NCBI GenBank assembly: GCA_003221035.1
Contig: QHUB01000012.1
Coordinates: 26,423-90,422 of the forward strand
DNA length: 64,000 nucleotides
Reading direction: 5' to 3'
Source: Gemmatimonadota bacterium
GTDB taxonomy: Bacteria > Gemmatimonadota > Gemmatimonadetes > Gemmatimonadales > GWC2-71-9
A program made the position numbers and the translations under genes. Below, piece by piece: positions 51,047-59,956 of the stretch. The notes under the pieces were generated by a model, which was not told the DNA's origin, did no database searches, and saw nothing but the letters and a program-made list of their open reading frames with translations. Numbering within the stretch: position 1 is the stretch's first letter; each line of letters begins with the position of its first letter.

Positions 51047-52620
51047 GCGAACTGCGCTTCGAGCCGGAGGGCGTGTTTCGCGATCATTCCGTTCAGCGCG
51101 GCGATGTCCACCGGCTTGACCAGATGCGCGTTGAATCCCGCTTCGCTCGAGCGCCGCCGATCCTCATCCCGTCCATATCCCGTGAGCGCGATCATGAGCA
51201 TATCGTCCAATTCCGGCTCGCGCCGCAGGTGCTTGCCCAGCTCGATCCCGTCGATCCCCGGCATGCCGATATCGAGCAGTGCCACCTGCGGCCGAAATAC
51301 CCGCGCGGCTTCGAGTCCCGCCATGCCGTCGTAGGCCACTCGGACTTGATGTCCGAGCAGACGGAGTAGCGTCGCGAGGCTCTCGCCGGCGTCGTGGTGG
51401 TCATCCACAACCAGAATCCGAAACCGCGGGAGGTCGCTCTTGCGCCGCTCTGTTCCAGCGGCCGGTGCCGCGACTCCGCCTCTTTGTCTGTGCACCGGCG
51501 GGACACGCTGGTCCGCGAACGCGGGCAGGCGCACGATGAACTCGCTTCCCAACCCCGGGCCTTCGCTGTGGGCGACGACAGTCCCGCCGTGGAGCTCGAC
51601 CAGTCGTTTCACGAGCGTCAGTCCGATGCCGAGACCTTGCCGGGTCCGATCCGGCGGCAGTTCGACCTGCACGAACATGTCGAAAATGCGGTCAAGCATG
51701 TCGGCCGGAATTCCGACACCGGTGTCGCGCACCCGGATGACGGCCTCGGATCCCTCGGCCTGCGCACTGATCACGATGCGTCCGCCGCGGTCGGTGTACT
51801 TCGCGGCGTTGTTCAGCAGGTTCGCGATCACCTGAATCAACCGCACCGGATCGGCATGGAGCAGCAACTCGGCAGGCGGCTCGGTCACGACGAGCTCGTG
51901 CCCCGCCGCTTCGACGATGGGCGCGCTCGACTCGAGCGCGCTGCGCAGGACCGATGTGAGCTTGACGCGTTCCTTGCGGAGCACGATGCGCCCCTCGTTG
52001 ATCCGCGACAGCTCCAGCAGATCGTCCACGAGGCGGATCACATGTCCGGTCTGCCGCTCCATCGTGTCGAGGACGCGCGCTCGCGTCTGCGGATCGTCGC
52101 CCGCGAGCCGCAGCACGTGCAGGGCATTCCGAATGGGGGCAAGCGGATTGCGCAGCTCGTGGGACAGGGTTGCGAGAAACTCGTCCTTTTGCCGGTCGGC
52201 CTGATGCAACGCGTCCAGACGATCGCGCAGCTCATACTGCCGCTGGCGCGCCTTGACTGCCGTCCGCAGCGTGCTGACGAGCGTCATGACGCGGACCGGC
52301 TGGTCGAGCACGGTCACATTGCCGAGCATTTCCATCGCCCACACGGCCGCGGGCGAATCGGCGCCCAGCGGGGACAGCAGGATGATGGGAATGTCGGACC
52401 ATGCGGGCTGCTGCCGGAGCGCGCCCGCGAGGCGCTCTGGATCGTCCTTGTTGAGCGAGACATCGGTGAGCAGGATCGCGCCCGCGCCCGCGGCCATCTC
52501 GCGGCAGAGCTCTTCGAAATCGCGGCAGACGAGGGCGTTCAACCCGGCTTCCGCGAGGATGGCGCGCCCGAGCTCGGCATCGCGGGGCGTGGGAGCCAGC
52601 AGCAGCAACCGCTCCTTCAT
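51043..52620 (-). CDS. hybrid histidine kinase with receiver-like N-terminus, next to KaiC
   Basis: The start is ATG 52620; sequence before it is antisense-like. The 525 residues run: receiver-like domain about 1-120 (ILLTDVSL, no typical acidic triad), HisKA with LSHELRNPLAPIRNAL near residue 158, HATPase (NLLNNAAKYTD, GLGIGLTLV), and a C-terminal receiver about 395-510 with LLDIGMPGIDG as phospho-site. It follows the KaiC-like gene by one base and is the obvious partner: KaiC state may be read by the N-terminal domain. A paralogue with a PAS input lies at 48002. Confidence 0.92.
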   Translation of the reverse strand: MKERLLLLAPTPRDAELGRAILAEAGLNALVCRDFEELCREMAAGAGAILLTDVSLNKDDPERLAGALRQQPAWSDIPIILLSPLGADSPAAVWAMEMLGNVTVLDQPVRVMTLVSTLRTAVKARQRQYELRDRLDALHQADRQKDEFLATLSHELRNPLAPIRNALHVLRLAGDDPQTRARVLDTMERQTGHVIRLVDDLLELSRINEGRIVLRKERVKLTSVLRSALESSAPIVEAAGHELVVTEPPAELLLHADPVRLIQVIANLLNNAAKYTDRGGRIVISAQAEGSEAVIRVRDTGVGIPADMLDRIFDMFVQVELPPDRTRQGLGIGLTLVKRLVELHGGTVVAHSEGPGLGSEFIVRLPAFADQRVPPVHRQRGGVAAPAAGTERRKSDLPRFRILVVDDHHDAGESLATLLRLLGHQVRVAYDGMAGLEAARVFRPQVALLDIGMPGIDGIELGKHLRREPELDDMLMIALTGYGRDEDRRRSSEAGFNAHLVKPVDIAALNGMIAKHALRLEAQFA

Positions 52621-52621
52621 C

Positions 52622-54139
52622 TCAGCTCCGGCGCGCGCGGCGCCGCTCCGGACCGCGCACCCGCGGAACTGGAACCTCCGCATCCGCGCGCTGCGGCGTT
52701 CCCGACAATACGCCAACGAAGTCGGTGATCGGTTCGCCGACGACGATGGTTCCGCGCTCGAAGCGCAGCTCGCGAATCGTCCGCTCGTGTCTGCCCGTGC
52801 GTTTCTTGATGACGGAGATCGCGATGCAGACCTCGCCCCGCGCCTCGAAGAACCGCAGCAACACGACGGTGTCGGCAAGGTAACTCGCGTCGACCGGCGT
52901 CTCACCGCCCGCCGCGACGAGACCGTGCTGCGCCATCAACATGATGGCGCTGACGCCTTTCCCGCCGAGGTAGGCGAGCAGCTCATGCAAGTGCAGCGCC
53001 AGCAGCTTCTCGCTCGGCATGGCATTGAGGTAGCCGGTGAGACTGTCGATGACGACGATGCGCGTATCGAACTGTTCGACGGTGGTGCGCACCAGATGAG
53101 CGAATTCCCCGGCGGTCAGCTCCGCGGGATCGACCTGCCGGAGCATGAGCTTGCCCGACTCAACCAGCGGCTTCACGTCGAAACCGAGGCCCGCCGAACG
53201 CTCCAGAAACGTGGCGATGGATTCGTCAAACAGGAAAATCGCCGCATGGTCGCCGCGCGTCGCCGCGGCGCGGGCGTATTGCGCGGCGATTGATGACTTC
53301 CCTGTGCCGGCGGGTCCCAAGAACAGCGAGCTGGTACCGCGCGCGAGACCGCCGCCCAACAGCGCGTCGAGCTGCGTCAGCCCGCTCTTGATGTTCTCGC
53401 GGGAGTAGGAGGTCACGTGCTCGGCGGCGACGAGGCGGGGATAGACCACCAGTCCGCCGCGCAGGATACGGCAGTCGTGGTAACCTTCCCGCACGTGCCG
53501 CCCGCGCATCTTGAGGACTTGCAGCCGCCGCCGGAAGTCGCCGTACTCCGTAGCTTCGCGATCGAGCGTGATGATTCCCGTCGCAATGCTCGCGATGGCG
53601 AGGTCCGCGACCTCGGCACGGGGGTCGTCCACCATGAGGAACGTGGCCCCGAGCCGGTTGAAGAACTGCTTGAGCGCCAGGACCTGGCGGCGATAGCGCA
53701 GCGACGACTGCGCGAGCAGCCGGAGCTCGCCGATGGAGTCGATCACCACGCGCCGGGGCTTGATGCGTTCGGCGGCCGCGAGGATCGCCTGCGTCGTTTC
53801 GGTGAGCTCAACCTCCGACGGATGAAACATCGTGTAGTGGCCCTCGGAGGAGATCGCATCCGACGGGATCAGCTCCAGAATCTCGATCCCCTCGAGGTCC
53901 CACCCGTGCGACCGTGCCATGCTGCGCAGATCATCGGCGGATTCGGAGAGCGTGACGCAGAGCCCTGCCTCACCCCGTTCGCGGCCGGCCATGAGAAACT
54001 GCAGGCACAACGTCGTCTTTCCGGCCCCCGTATCGCCTTCCACGGCGTAGAGACCGCCGGCGGCGAGGCCGCCCTGCAACACATCGTCGAGGCCTTGGAT
54101 CCCGGTGGACAGAAGTTCAGCGGCCATTGGTGTGGTCAT
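52622..54139 (-). CDS. KaiC-like double-domain RecA-fold ATPase
   Basis: The 505 residues hold two KaiC/RadA domains, each with Walker A (GDTGAGKTT near residue 36; GPAGTGKSS near 275) and Walker B (VVIDSIGEL, VVIDSLTGYL). The catalytic Glu is single in both domains (LSESADDL, LFDESIATF), unlike the double Glu of cyanobacterial CI. At the place of the KaiC phospho-sites Ser431-Thr432, this protein reads ASYLADT: the Ser is kept, the Thr is Tyr. So it may still be a switch, but not the same dual phosphorylation clock. No kaiA or kaiB is present. The ATG at 54139 is chosen by homology. Confidence 0.9.
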   Translation of the reverse strand: MTTPMAAELLSTGIQGLDDVLQGGLAAGGLYAVEGDTGAGKTTLCLQFLMAGRERGEAGLCVTLSESADDLRSMARSHGWDLEGIEILELIPSDAISSEGHYTMFHPSEVELTETTQAILAAAERIKPRRVVIDSIGELRLLAQSSLRYRRQVLALKQFFNRLGATFLMVDDPRAEVADLAIASIATGIITLDREATEYGDFRRRLQVLKMRGRHVREGYHDCRILRGGLVVYPRLVAAEHVTSYSRENIKSGLTQLDALLGGGLARGTSSLFLGPAGTGKSSIAAQYARAAATRGDHAAIFLFDESIATFLERSAGLGFDVKPLVESGKLMLRQVDPAELTAGEFAHLVRTTVEQFDTRIVVIDSLTGYLNAMPSEKLLALHLHELLAYLGGKGVSAIMLMAQHGLVAAGGETPVDASYLADTVVLLRFFEARGEVCIAISVIKKRTGRHERTIRELRFERGTIVVGEPITDFVGVLSGTPQRADAEVPVPRVRGPERRRARRS

Positions 54140-54149
54140 GAGAGGTCGT

Positions 54150-54187
54150 AGAAAAATAATCCAGGGGCGCGGTTGCTGCGCCCCTGG
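54150..54187 (-). terminator. strong intrinsic terminator upstream of KaiC-like gene
   Basis: CCAGGGGCGC (54161-54170) and GCGCCCCTGG (54178-54187) form a perfect 10-bp GC-rich stem with a 7-base loop. On the minus strand the stem is followed by ATTATTTTT. This is a classical rho-independent terminator for the small membrane gene at 54214-54441, and means the KaiC gene needs its own promoter in the ~10 bases after it, or reads through. Confidence 0.82.
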
Positions 54188-54213
54188 TTCTCGAGCGTCC
54201 GGAGCCCCAACAG

Positions 54214-54441
54214 TTAGATCGGTGGTGTGCCGGTGCGCCGGCCCGCGAACAACAGCACAACGCCGGCCAGCAGCGCCACGCCGCCGACCCACGGGGGAAT
54301 GAATCCACGCCGCTCCGTGGTGACGGTAGCAATGCCTAAGTCCGTCTTGTCCTTGTCTTTGACATACGAGACGCCGCGCAGCACGAGGACGATCGCGCCG
54401 AAAACAATCAGCAGAACTCCGATGAGGCCAGCCGGACGCAT
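54214..54441 (-). CDS. two-helix membrane protein of 75 residues
   Basis: Two hydrophobic segments (about 5-24 and 50-66) enclose a charged loop (SYVKDKDKTDLG). GGGGGA lies 5 bases before the ATG. The layout resembles small DUF3185-type proteins, but I cannot confirm this. A strong terminator follows, so it is a single-gene transcript. It diverges from the cytochrome oxidase operon. Confidence 0.65.
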   Translation of the reverse strand: MRPAGLIGVLLIVFGAIVLVLRGVSYVKDKDKTDLGIATVTTERRGFIPPWVGGVALLAGVVLLFAGRRTGTPPI

Positions 54442-54568
54442 ACGCTTCCCCCGAGAGGATGATGGTTTCACCCTGTATACCCGCGGGATCAATTCCGGAC
54501 GTGTCGCAGGGTTGCAACACCCTAAAGGTTGAGGCTTGATACGGGCGCCGGTGTAGCAGTAGTTCCAC
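54442..54568 (+). promoter_or_regulatory. divergent region upstream of the caa3 oxidase operon
   Basis: The 127 bases hold a TTGCAA (54512-54517) and TTGATA (54536-54541) spaced by 18 bases, a plausible promoter for the oxidase operon. The near-palindrome AGGGT-TGCAAC-ACCCT (54508-54523) overlaps the -35 and could be an operator. Both are read by eye and unproven. Confidence 0.35.
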
Positions 54569-55522
54569 ATGCAAGAGGCGCATTCGGTTCTTGGGCCCGC
54601 GTCACCGCAGGCTGCGGCGATCGCGCATCTTGCCTGGATCTTCTTCGGCGTCGCCGCGCTCGTGTGGCTCGCGGTGCTCGGCTCACTGACCGTGGCCCTG
54701 CTTCGGCCGCATGGTCTCGGCGAGCGCGATGTAGATCCGCAGCTCACGCGCCGGCACCGGAACGTCGTCAGCGGCGCACTGGGACTGAGCGCGGTCGCGC
54801 TGCTGGTCCTGGGCGTGGTGGACTATTCGACGGGGCGCGGCATCGAGACCCCGCGGGCGGCGACGCCCGATACCGTCCGCGTTCGCTTGATCGGGCGGCA
54901 ATGGTGGTGGGAAATCCAGTACGAGCAGAAGACCCCACCGTACCGCGTCACCACCGCCAACGAGCTGCACATCCCGCTGGGACGTCCCGTCGTGCTGACG
55001 CTCGAATCAAGTGATGTCATCCACAGCTTCTGGGCGCCGAGCCTGCACGGAAAATCCGATCTCGTTCCCAGCTACTCCAGCGAGTTCGTGATTCAGGCCG
55101 ATAAGCCCGGCGTCTATCGGGCGCCGTGCGCGGAGTACTGCGGCGCGCAGCACGCGAAGATGATGTTGCTGATCATCGCACAGCCCGCCGACAGTTTCGC
55201 CGGCTGGTACGCCAACGAGATGCGGGACGCGCCGACGCCCCCACCCAATGTCGCGCGGGGCCAGGAAGTCTTCCGGACCGCGGCCTGTCCCTTCTGTCAC
55301 ACGATTCGGGGAGCGGCGACGGGTGGCAGTGTAGCGCCGGACCTCACGCACATCGCAAGCCGCATGACGCTCGCGGCCGGGACGCTTCCCAATCGACGCG
55401 CCGAGCTCGCTGCCTGGATTGCGAATGCCCAGGGGCCGAAACCGGGCAACCGAATGCCGGCGAACCTCGTGAGCGGCGGCGACCTCAATGCGCTGGTCGA
55501 CTACCTGGGCACGCTGCGGTGA
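54569..55522 (+). CDS. ctaC: cytochrome c oxidase subunit II with fused cytochrome c domain
   Basis: The 317-residue caa3-type subunit has two membrane helices (about 20-45, 65-85), the CuA domain with CAEYCGAQHAKMML (near residue 187; two Cys, His, Met) and a C-terminal class I cytochrome c with heme site CPFCH near residue 245. QWWWEIQY is the electron-entry aromatic patch. It lets the oxidase take electrons directly from soluble cytochromes such as the XoxG type. Its stop overlaps the subunit I GTG (GTGA). Confidence 0.94.
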   Translation: MQEAHSVLGPASPQAAAIAHLAWIFFGVAALVWLAVLGSLTVALLRPHGLGERDVDPQLTRRHRNVVSGALGLSAVALLVLGVVDYSTGRGIETPRAATPDTVRVRLIGRQWWWEIQYEQKTPPYRVTTANELHIPLGRPVVLTLESSDVIHSFWAPSLHGKSDLVPSYSSEFVIQADKPGVYRAPCAEYCGAQHAKMMLLIIAQPADSFAGWYANEMRDAPTPPPNVARGQEVFRTAACPFCHTIRGAATGGSVAPDLTHIASRMTLAAGTLPNRRAELAAWIANAQGPKPGNRMPANLVSGGDLNALVDYLGTLR

Positions 55523-57411
55523 CCGCGACACGTGCTCCCGCCCCGCTGCCGCCGCACGAGGAGACGTTCGCGCGGACGTGGGCATCGCCGCGCGGGGTCG
55601 CCGGATTCTTTACGAGCGTCGACCACAAGTCGATTGGTCTGCGCTTCATCGCGACGGCGCTGCTCTTTCTCGCGCTGGGTGGGGCGCTCGCGCTGACGAT
55701 GCGGACGCAGCTCATGCGGCCCGACAATCATCTGCTGTCGCCGCAGCTCTACAATCAGTTCTTCACCGTGCACGGCACGACGATGATGTTTCTGTTCGCC
55801 GTGCCCGCGATGATGGGGCTCGGGGTTTATCTCGTCCCGCTGATGATCGGAACCCGCAACCTTATCTTCCCGCGGCTCGTCGCCTACTCGTACTGGGTGT
55901 ACCTGCTGGGCGGCCTCTTCCTCTATAGTGGACTGCTGACCGGCAACGGGCCGCCCGCGGGCTGGTTCAGCTACACCCCGCTATCCGAGCTGACGTTCGA
56001 TCCGACCAAGGGCTCGGACATCTGGGCGCAGACGATCACGTTCACCGAGATCTCCATGCTGTGCGTCGCGGTGACGTTGATCATCACGATCTTCAAGCAG
56101 CGCGCGCCGGGGATGTCGCTCGAGCGCATCCCGCTGTTTGTGTGGAGCATCCTGGTCACGTCGTTCATGGTGGTGTTCGCGATGACGACGGTGGCGACCG
56201 CGAGCTTCTTTCTGGCCGCGGACCGGCTGGTGGACACGCGGTTCTTCGACGAGCGCAACGGTGGGGATCCGGTGCTGTGGCAGCACCTGTTTTGGCTGTT
56301 CGGCCATCCCGAGGTCTACATCATTTTCCTGCCGGGCACCGGCATCGTCTCGCATCTCGTCACGACGTTTTCGCGGCGCCCGATGTTCGGGTACACGGCG
56401 ATCGTGTTCGCCACCATCGCCACGGGCATCATCAGCTTCGGCGTCTGGGTGCATCACATGTTCGCGGTCGGCTTGCCGCAGCTCGGCCTGAGCTTCTACA
56501 GCGCGTCGTCGCTGATCGTCACCATTCCCACCGCGATTCAGCTGTTCTGCTGGATCGCGACGCTGTGGAGCGGACGACCGCAGTGGCGCGCGCCGCTGCT
56601 GTTCGTGCTCGGGTTTTTCTTCATTCTGGTTCGAGGCGGGTTGACCGGTGTCATGCTCGCCTCCGTGCCGTTCGACCTGCAGGCGCACGACAGCTATTTC
56701 GTCGTCGGCCATCTGCACGATGTGTTGATCGGCGGCGCGGTCTTCCCGCTGATGGGCGCGCTGATCTATTGGTACCCCAAGGCCACGGGACGATTGACGT
56801 CCGAAACCGCGGGACGCTGGGCGTTCGCGCTGCTGTTCATCGGACAGAACCTCACGTTCTTCCCGATGCATATCCTCGGCCTGCATGGCATGCCGCGACG
56901 CGTGTACACCTACCTCGCGTCCAGCGGCTGGGGCAACCTCAATTTCCTCGAGACGATCGGCGCCTACATCCTGGCGCTGGGCGTGCTCGTCACCGTCGCC
57001 AACCTGGTGCTCAGCGCCTTTTTCGGAAGCCCGGCGGGAGACAACCCCTGGGCGGCCGACACGCTGGAATGGGCGACGACCTCGCCGCCTCCTCCGGGCA
57101 ATTTCCCGGCGATCCCCGTGGTATGGGACCGCGACCCGCTCTGGAGCCAGACTGATCCGTCCGAGCGTTCCGTCGTGGTGGGGCTGCGTGCTGATCGACG
57201 CGAAGTGCTGTTCACGACGACACTCGACGCCGTGCCGGTCCGCCGCCTTTCGCTGCCCGGTCCCACGATCTGGACTTTCTGGGCCGCGATCGGGACGACG
57301 ATCGGGCTGGTGATGCTCATCTTCACGCCGTGGGGTCTGGTCGTGGGCTCCCTGCTCGCCGCAACACCGCTGATCGTATGGGCCTGGCCCAAAGCGGGAG
57401 GCTCGGAATGA
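55519..57411 (+). CDS. ctaD: cytochrome c oxidase subunit I (heme-copper oxidase, type A)
   Basis: The 630-residue protein is the catalytic core holding low-spin heme, high-spin heme and CuB. Features: SVDHKSIGLRFI near residue 29, the Glu-containing WLFGHPEVYI with the cross-linked His-Tyr pair near residue 260, the HDSYFVVGHLHDVL heme-ligand segment near residue 395. This HPEVY form is typical of A-type, proton-pumping oxidases. About 60 residues beyond the usual twelve helices form two more C-terminal helices. The GTG at 55519 is chosen because it overlaps the subunit II stop; upstream codons lie inside that gene. Confidence 0.95.
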   Translation: MTATRAPAPLPPHEETFARTWASPRGVAGFFTSVDHKSIGLRFIATALLFLALGGALALTMRTQLMRPDNHLLSPQLYNQFFTVHGTTMMFLFAVPAMMGLGVYLVPLMIGTRNLIFPRLVAYSYWVYLLGGLFLYSGLLTGNGPPAGWFSYTPLSELTFDPTKGSDIWAQTITFTEISMLCVAVTLIITIFKQRAPGMSLERIPLFVWSILVTSFMVVFAMTTVATASFFLAADRLVDTRFFDERNGGDPVLWQHLFWLFGHPEVYIIFLPGTGIVSHLVTTFSRRPMFGYTAIVFATIATGIISFGVWVHHMFAVGLPQLGLSFYSASSLIVTIPTAIQLFCWIATLWSGRPQWRAPLLFVLGFFFILVRGGLTGVMLASVPFDLQAHDSYFVVGHLHDVLIGGAVFPLMGALIYWYPKATGRLTSETAGRWAFALLFIGQNLTFFPMHILGLHGMPRRVYTYLASSGWGNLNFLETIGAYILALGVLVTVANLVLSAFFGSPAGDNPWAADTLEWATTSPPPPGNFPAIPVVWDRDPLWSQTDPSERSVVVGLRADRREVLFTTTLDAVPVRRLSLPGPTIWTFWAAIGTTIGLVMLIFTPWGLVVGSLLAATPLIVWAWPKAGGSE

Positions 57412-58016
57412 CCCAACGCACTCGCGCCGTCGATGTCTCGCAATTGCCGGGCGAAGGGTTCGGGACGGCGTCGCCGACGTGGTGGGGCACGTTCGGGTTC
57501 ATGTTCATCGAGGGCTCGAGCCTGCTGCTGTGCGCGATGGCGTACATCTATCTGAGCCGGCGCAGCCCCCATTGGCCGCCCTCGGGCACGCCGCCTCCCA
57601 GCCTGGTCGCCGGCACGATCCTGACCGCGGCGTTGCTGCTCAGTCTCCTCCCGGCGTGGCTGCTCGGCCGTGCCGCCAAGAGTCTCGATCGCGGTGCCGT
57701 GATTCTGTGGTCGGTGATCGGCGTGGTGATCGAGGCCATCATCGTGCTGCTCCGGGCCCAGGAGCTGCACGCGCTGCCGGTCCGGTGGGACGCAAGCGCC
57801 TACGGATCCACTGTGTGGTTCACGGTGGGCGTCCATACGACGCTCCTCGTCCTCGATTTCGGGGAGACACTCGTGTTTCTCGCCCTGTTCCTCTGGGCAC
57901 CGCTGTCCAAGCGCCACTTCGCGGACGTCGCAGACTCCGTGATGTACTGGTTCTTCGTCGCGCTCATTTGGGTGCCGCTCTACTTCATGCTCTATGTCTC
58001 GCCGCGCCTCTTCTGA
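57408..58016 (+). CDS. ctaE: cytochrome c oxidase subunit III
   Basis: The 202-residue, five-helix membrane protein has the family-typical WWGTFGFMFIEGSSLLL (near residue 27, with the lipid-binding Glu) and later the VGVHTTLLVLDFGETLV stretch. It stabilises the active site of subunit I. It overlaps the subunit I stop by 4 bases. Shorter than classical 7-helix subunit III, as in many caa3 operons where the first helices are carried by subunit I, which here has two extra C-terminal helices. Confidence 0.88.
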   Translation: MTQRTRAVDVSQLPGEGFGTASPTWWGTFGFMFIEGSSLLLCAMAYIYLSRRSPHWPPSGTPPPSLVAGTILTAALLLSLLPAWLLGRAAKSLDRGAVILWSVIGVVIEAIIVLLRAQELHALPVRWDASAYGSTVWFTVGVHTTLLVLDFGETLVFLALFLWAPLSKRHFADVADSVMYWFFVALIWVPLYFMLYVSPRLF

Positions 58017-58395
58017 CGTCGGCAGCCCCGGGCTGTGGTTTGCCGTCTTCGGCCCGCCCGCGGCCTGGTTCGCCAGCCTGGTCGTGAGCTACTTTGCGGT
58101 CCATGAAGTCTGTCGTGTGCACTCGCCGCTCGCGCCCCGGCTGGTATCGTTGGGAGCTTTGGTGATCGCCGTCGCCGCAGGCGTTGCCGGGCGCGGAATC
58201 TGGCGAGGCGAAGCGCACGAGCGTACCCGCTTCATGGCCCAGATCGGAGTCATGGGCGGGACGGTGTTTTCGTTGATCATCCTGCTGCAGATCGTCGCGA
58301 CACTGCTCCTGCCCACCTGTCACGAGCGGCCGCGCACGCCGGGCTCTCCGGACGTCTTCATCGCGCCGCATTCGAGCGAGGCACCGCGGACATGA
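57994..58395 (+). CDS. membrane protein of the oxidase operon
   Basis: The 133-residue protein has three to four membrane helices (about 13-32, 50-66, 83-106) and a short Pro/Ser-rich tail. It overlaps subunit III by 23 bases and the following lipoprotein gene by 4. Similar small membrane proteins occur at this place in other caa3 operons, perhaps as subunit IV, but I see no signature. Confidence 0.68.
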   Translation: MSRRASSDVGSPGLWFAVFGPPAAWFASLVVSYFAVHEVCRVHSPLAPRLVSLGALVIAVAAGVAGRGIWRGEAHERTRFMAQIGVMGGTVFSLIILLQIVATLLLPTCHERPRTPGSPDVFIAPHSSEAPRT

Positions 58396-58718
58396 GGCGC
58401 GGGCTCGCGCTCGCGCTGCTCTTTCTCCTCGGCTGTTCGCGATCTCCCGTGATGGATCACGAGCAGCTCGCCAGCGAGCGGAAGCAGCTCCATTCACTCG
58501 ACGCGGAGACGGCGCTGCTCGACCGCATCATCGCGACGAAACATGCGACGCCCACGTTCGTGCACGCGCACGCGGAGTATCTCCGCCGCGCGTCGCACGA
58601 GCTGGCGCAACAGCTCGGGAAAGCGCGTGCCGAGCCCGGCGCGGAGGCGGAATTGGAGCGCCTGCGGGCGGACGCCGCCAGACTGGAAGAGCGCTTCATC
58701 GCGCGAATGCTCCTCTAA
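58392..58718 (+). CDS. small coiled-coil lipoprotein
   Basis: The 108 residues have a lipoprotein signal (LGC, Cys 15) followed by a highly charged helical region with heptads (about 24-105), likely a coiled coil. It is part of the oxidase operon by overlap on both sides (ATGA before, TAATG after). Function unknown; it may tether or space the oxidase to the envelope. Confidence 0.7.
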   Translation: MRRGLALALLFLLGCSRSPVMDHEQLASERKQLHSLDAETALLDRIIATKHATPTFVHAHAEYLRRASHELAQQLGKARAEPGAEAELERLRADAARLEERFIARMLL

Positions 58719-59953
58719 TGAAAAAAATCGTGCAGCTCACGCTCGGGATCATGACGGCGCTGGGCGGCTTTGTGGACCTCGGGCAGATCGTGTTTACCAT
58801 GCAGGCCGGCGCGCGCTTCGGCTATGCGCTGATGTGGTCGATCGCGCTCGGCGCCGTCGCCATCATCCTCTACATGGAGATGTGCGGGCGGGTCGCGGCT
58901 GTGGCGCAGAAGCCCGTCTTTGCGGTCGTGCGAAAGCAGCTGGGCCAACGCCTGGGCGTGGTGACCCTGATCGGCTCCAATCTGCTGAATCTCATCACGT
59001 GCGCCGCCGAGCTGGGCGCGATCGCCATCGTGCTGCACCTGTTCTTTGGAATCGATGAACGGTTCGCATTGGTCGGCGCCACCCTGGTGCTCGGCGCCCT
59101 CGTCTGGCTGCTCCATTTCCAGTGGATCGAGCGGACGTTCGGACTGTCGGGCCTGATGATGATCGTGTTCGGCGTCGCGGCGTGGAAGCTGCACCCCGAC
59201 TGGGGCGCCGTTACGGCCGGCCTCGTGCCCCGAATGCCCGGTCACGGCAGCAAGGACGTTCTGCTGTACGCCTACTTCGCAGTGGGTATTTTCAGCGCCC
59301 TCTTGATGGAGTACGAGGTCCACTTCTACTCGTCAGGCGCGATCGAGGAGGGTTGGACTGCCAAGGATTTGCCGGAGAATACGATCGTTTCAACGTCTGG
59401 TATCGTGCTCGGCTCGCTCCTCACGTGCGCGCTGCTGATCCTCGGGGCCGTGGTCTTCCTGCCTGACGGAATCTTCCCGGATCAGCTCTCCACTACCGCC
59501 CTTCCCGTCGCTCTGCCGATGGGCAAGCTGGCCCTGAAGATCGCGCTGCTCGGCATTCTCGCCTGCGTCGCCAGTGCCGCGGTCGAGACCGCCCTGTCGG
59601 CCGGCTACAACGTATGCCAGTTCTACGACATCAAGTGGGATAAGAACATCCCGCCCAGGGATGCCCCCGTTTTTACAGCGCTGTGGGTGGGGACGCTGAT
59701 CGTTGCGCTCTTCATCGCCATCACGGGCATCAAGCCGCTGACGCTCGTCAACTTCTCGATCATGTTCGGCATGGTCATGATGCCGCTCACGTACTATCCG
59801 ATTCTCACGTCCGCGCGCGACCGCACGCTCATGGGCGAGCATGCCACGAAGAACGTCCAGCACATCCTCGGCTGGGTGTTCTTCGGGATGATCGTAATCG
59901 CGGCGCTCGCGGCCTTCCCGTTGATGATTGTGACCCACAGCGGCCAGCCGTAG
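58718..59953 (+). CDS. Nramp-related transporter with divergent metal site
   Basis: The 411-residue, eleven-helix protein has the LeuT-like Nramp organisation (helix 1 GGFVDLGQIVFTMQAG, helix 3 region, helix 6 with ALSAGYNVCQF). The Nramp hallmark DPGN in helix 1 is DLGQ here, and the helix 6 A-M-P-H is replaced by a TALSAGYN stretch. Two of the usual metal ligands are thus absent, so Mn/Fe transport is unlikely; Mg or another substrate is possible. It is coupled to the oxidase operon (TAATG). Confidence 0.7.
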   Translation: MKKIVQLTLGIMTALGGFVDLGQIVFTMQAGARFGYALMWSIALGAVAIILYMEMCGRVAAVAQKPVFAVVRKQLGQRLGVVTLIGSNLLNLITCAAELGAIAIVLHLFFGIDERFALVGATLVLGALVWLLHFQWIERTFGLSGLMMIVFGVAAWKLHPDWGAVTAGLVPRMPGHGSKDVLLYAYFAVGIFSALLMEYEVHFYSSGAIEEGWTAKDLPENTIVSTSGIVLGSLLTCALLILGAVVFLPDGIFPDQLSTTALPVALPMGKLALKIALLGILACVASAAVETALSAGYNVCQFYDIKWDKNIPPRDAPVFTALWVGTLIVALFIAITGIKPLTLVNFSIMFGMVMMPLTYYPILTSARDRTLMGEHATKNVQHILGWVFFGMIVIAALAAFPLMIVTHSGQP

Positions 59954-59956
59954 TGG

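Noticed and set aside
55126..55518. Upstream extension of cytochrome oxidase subunit I
   Set aside because: Those codons lie wholly inside the subunit II gene, and the GTG at 55519 gives the normal N-terminus.
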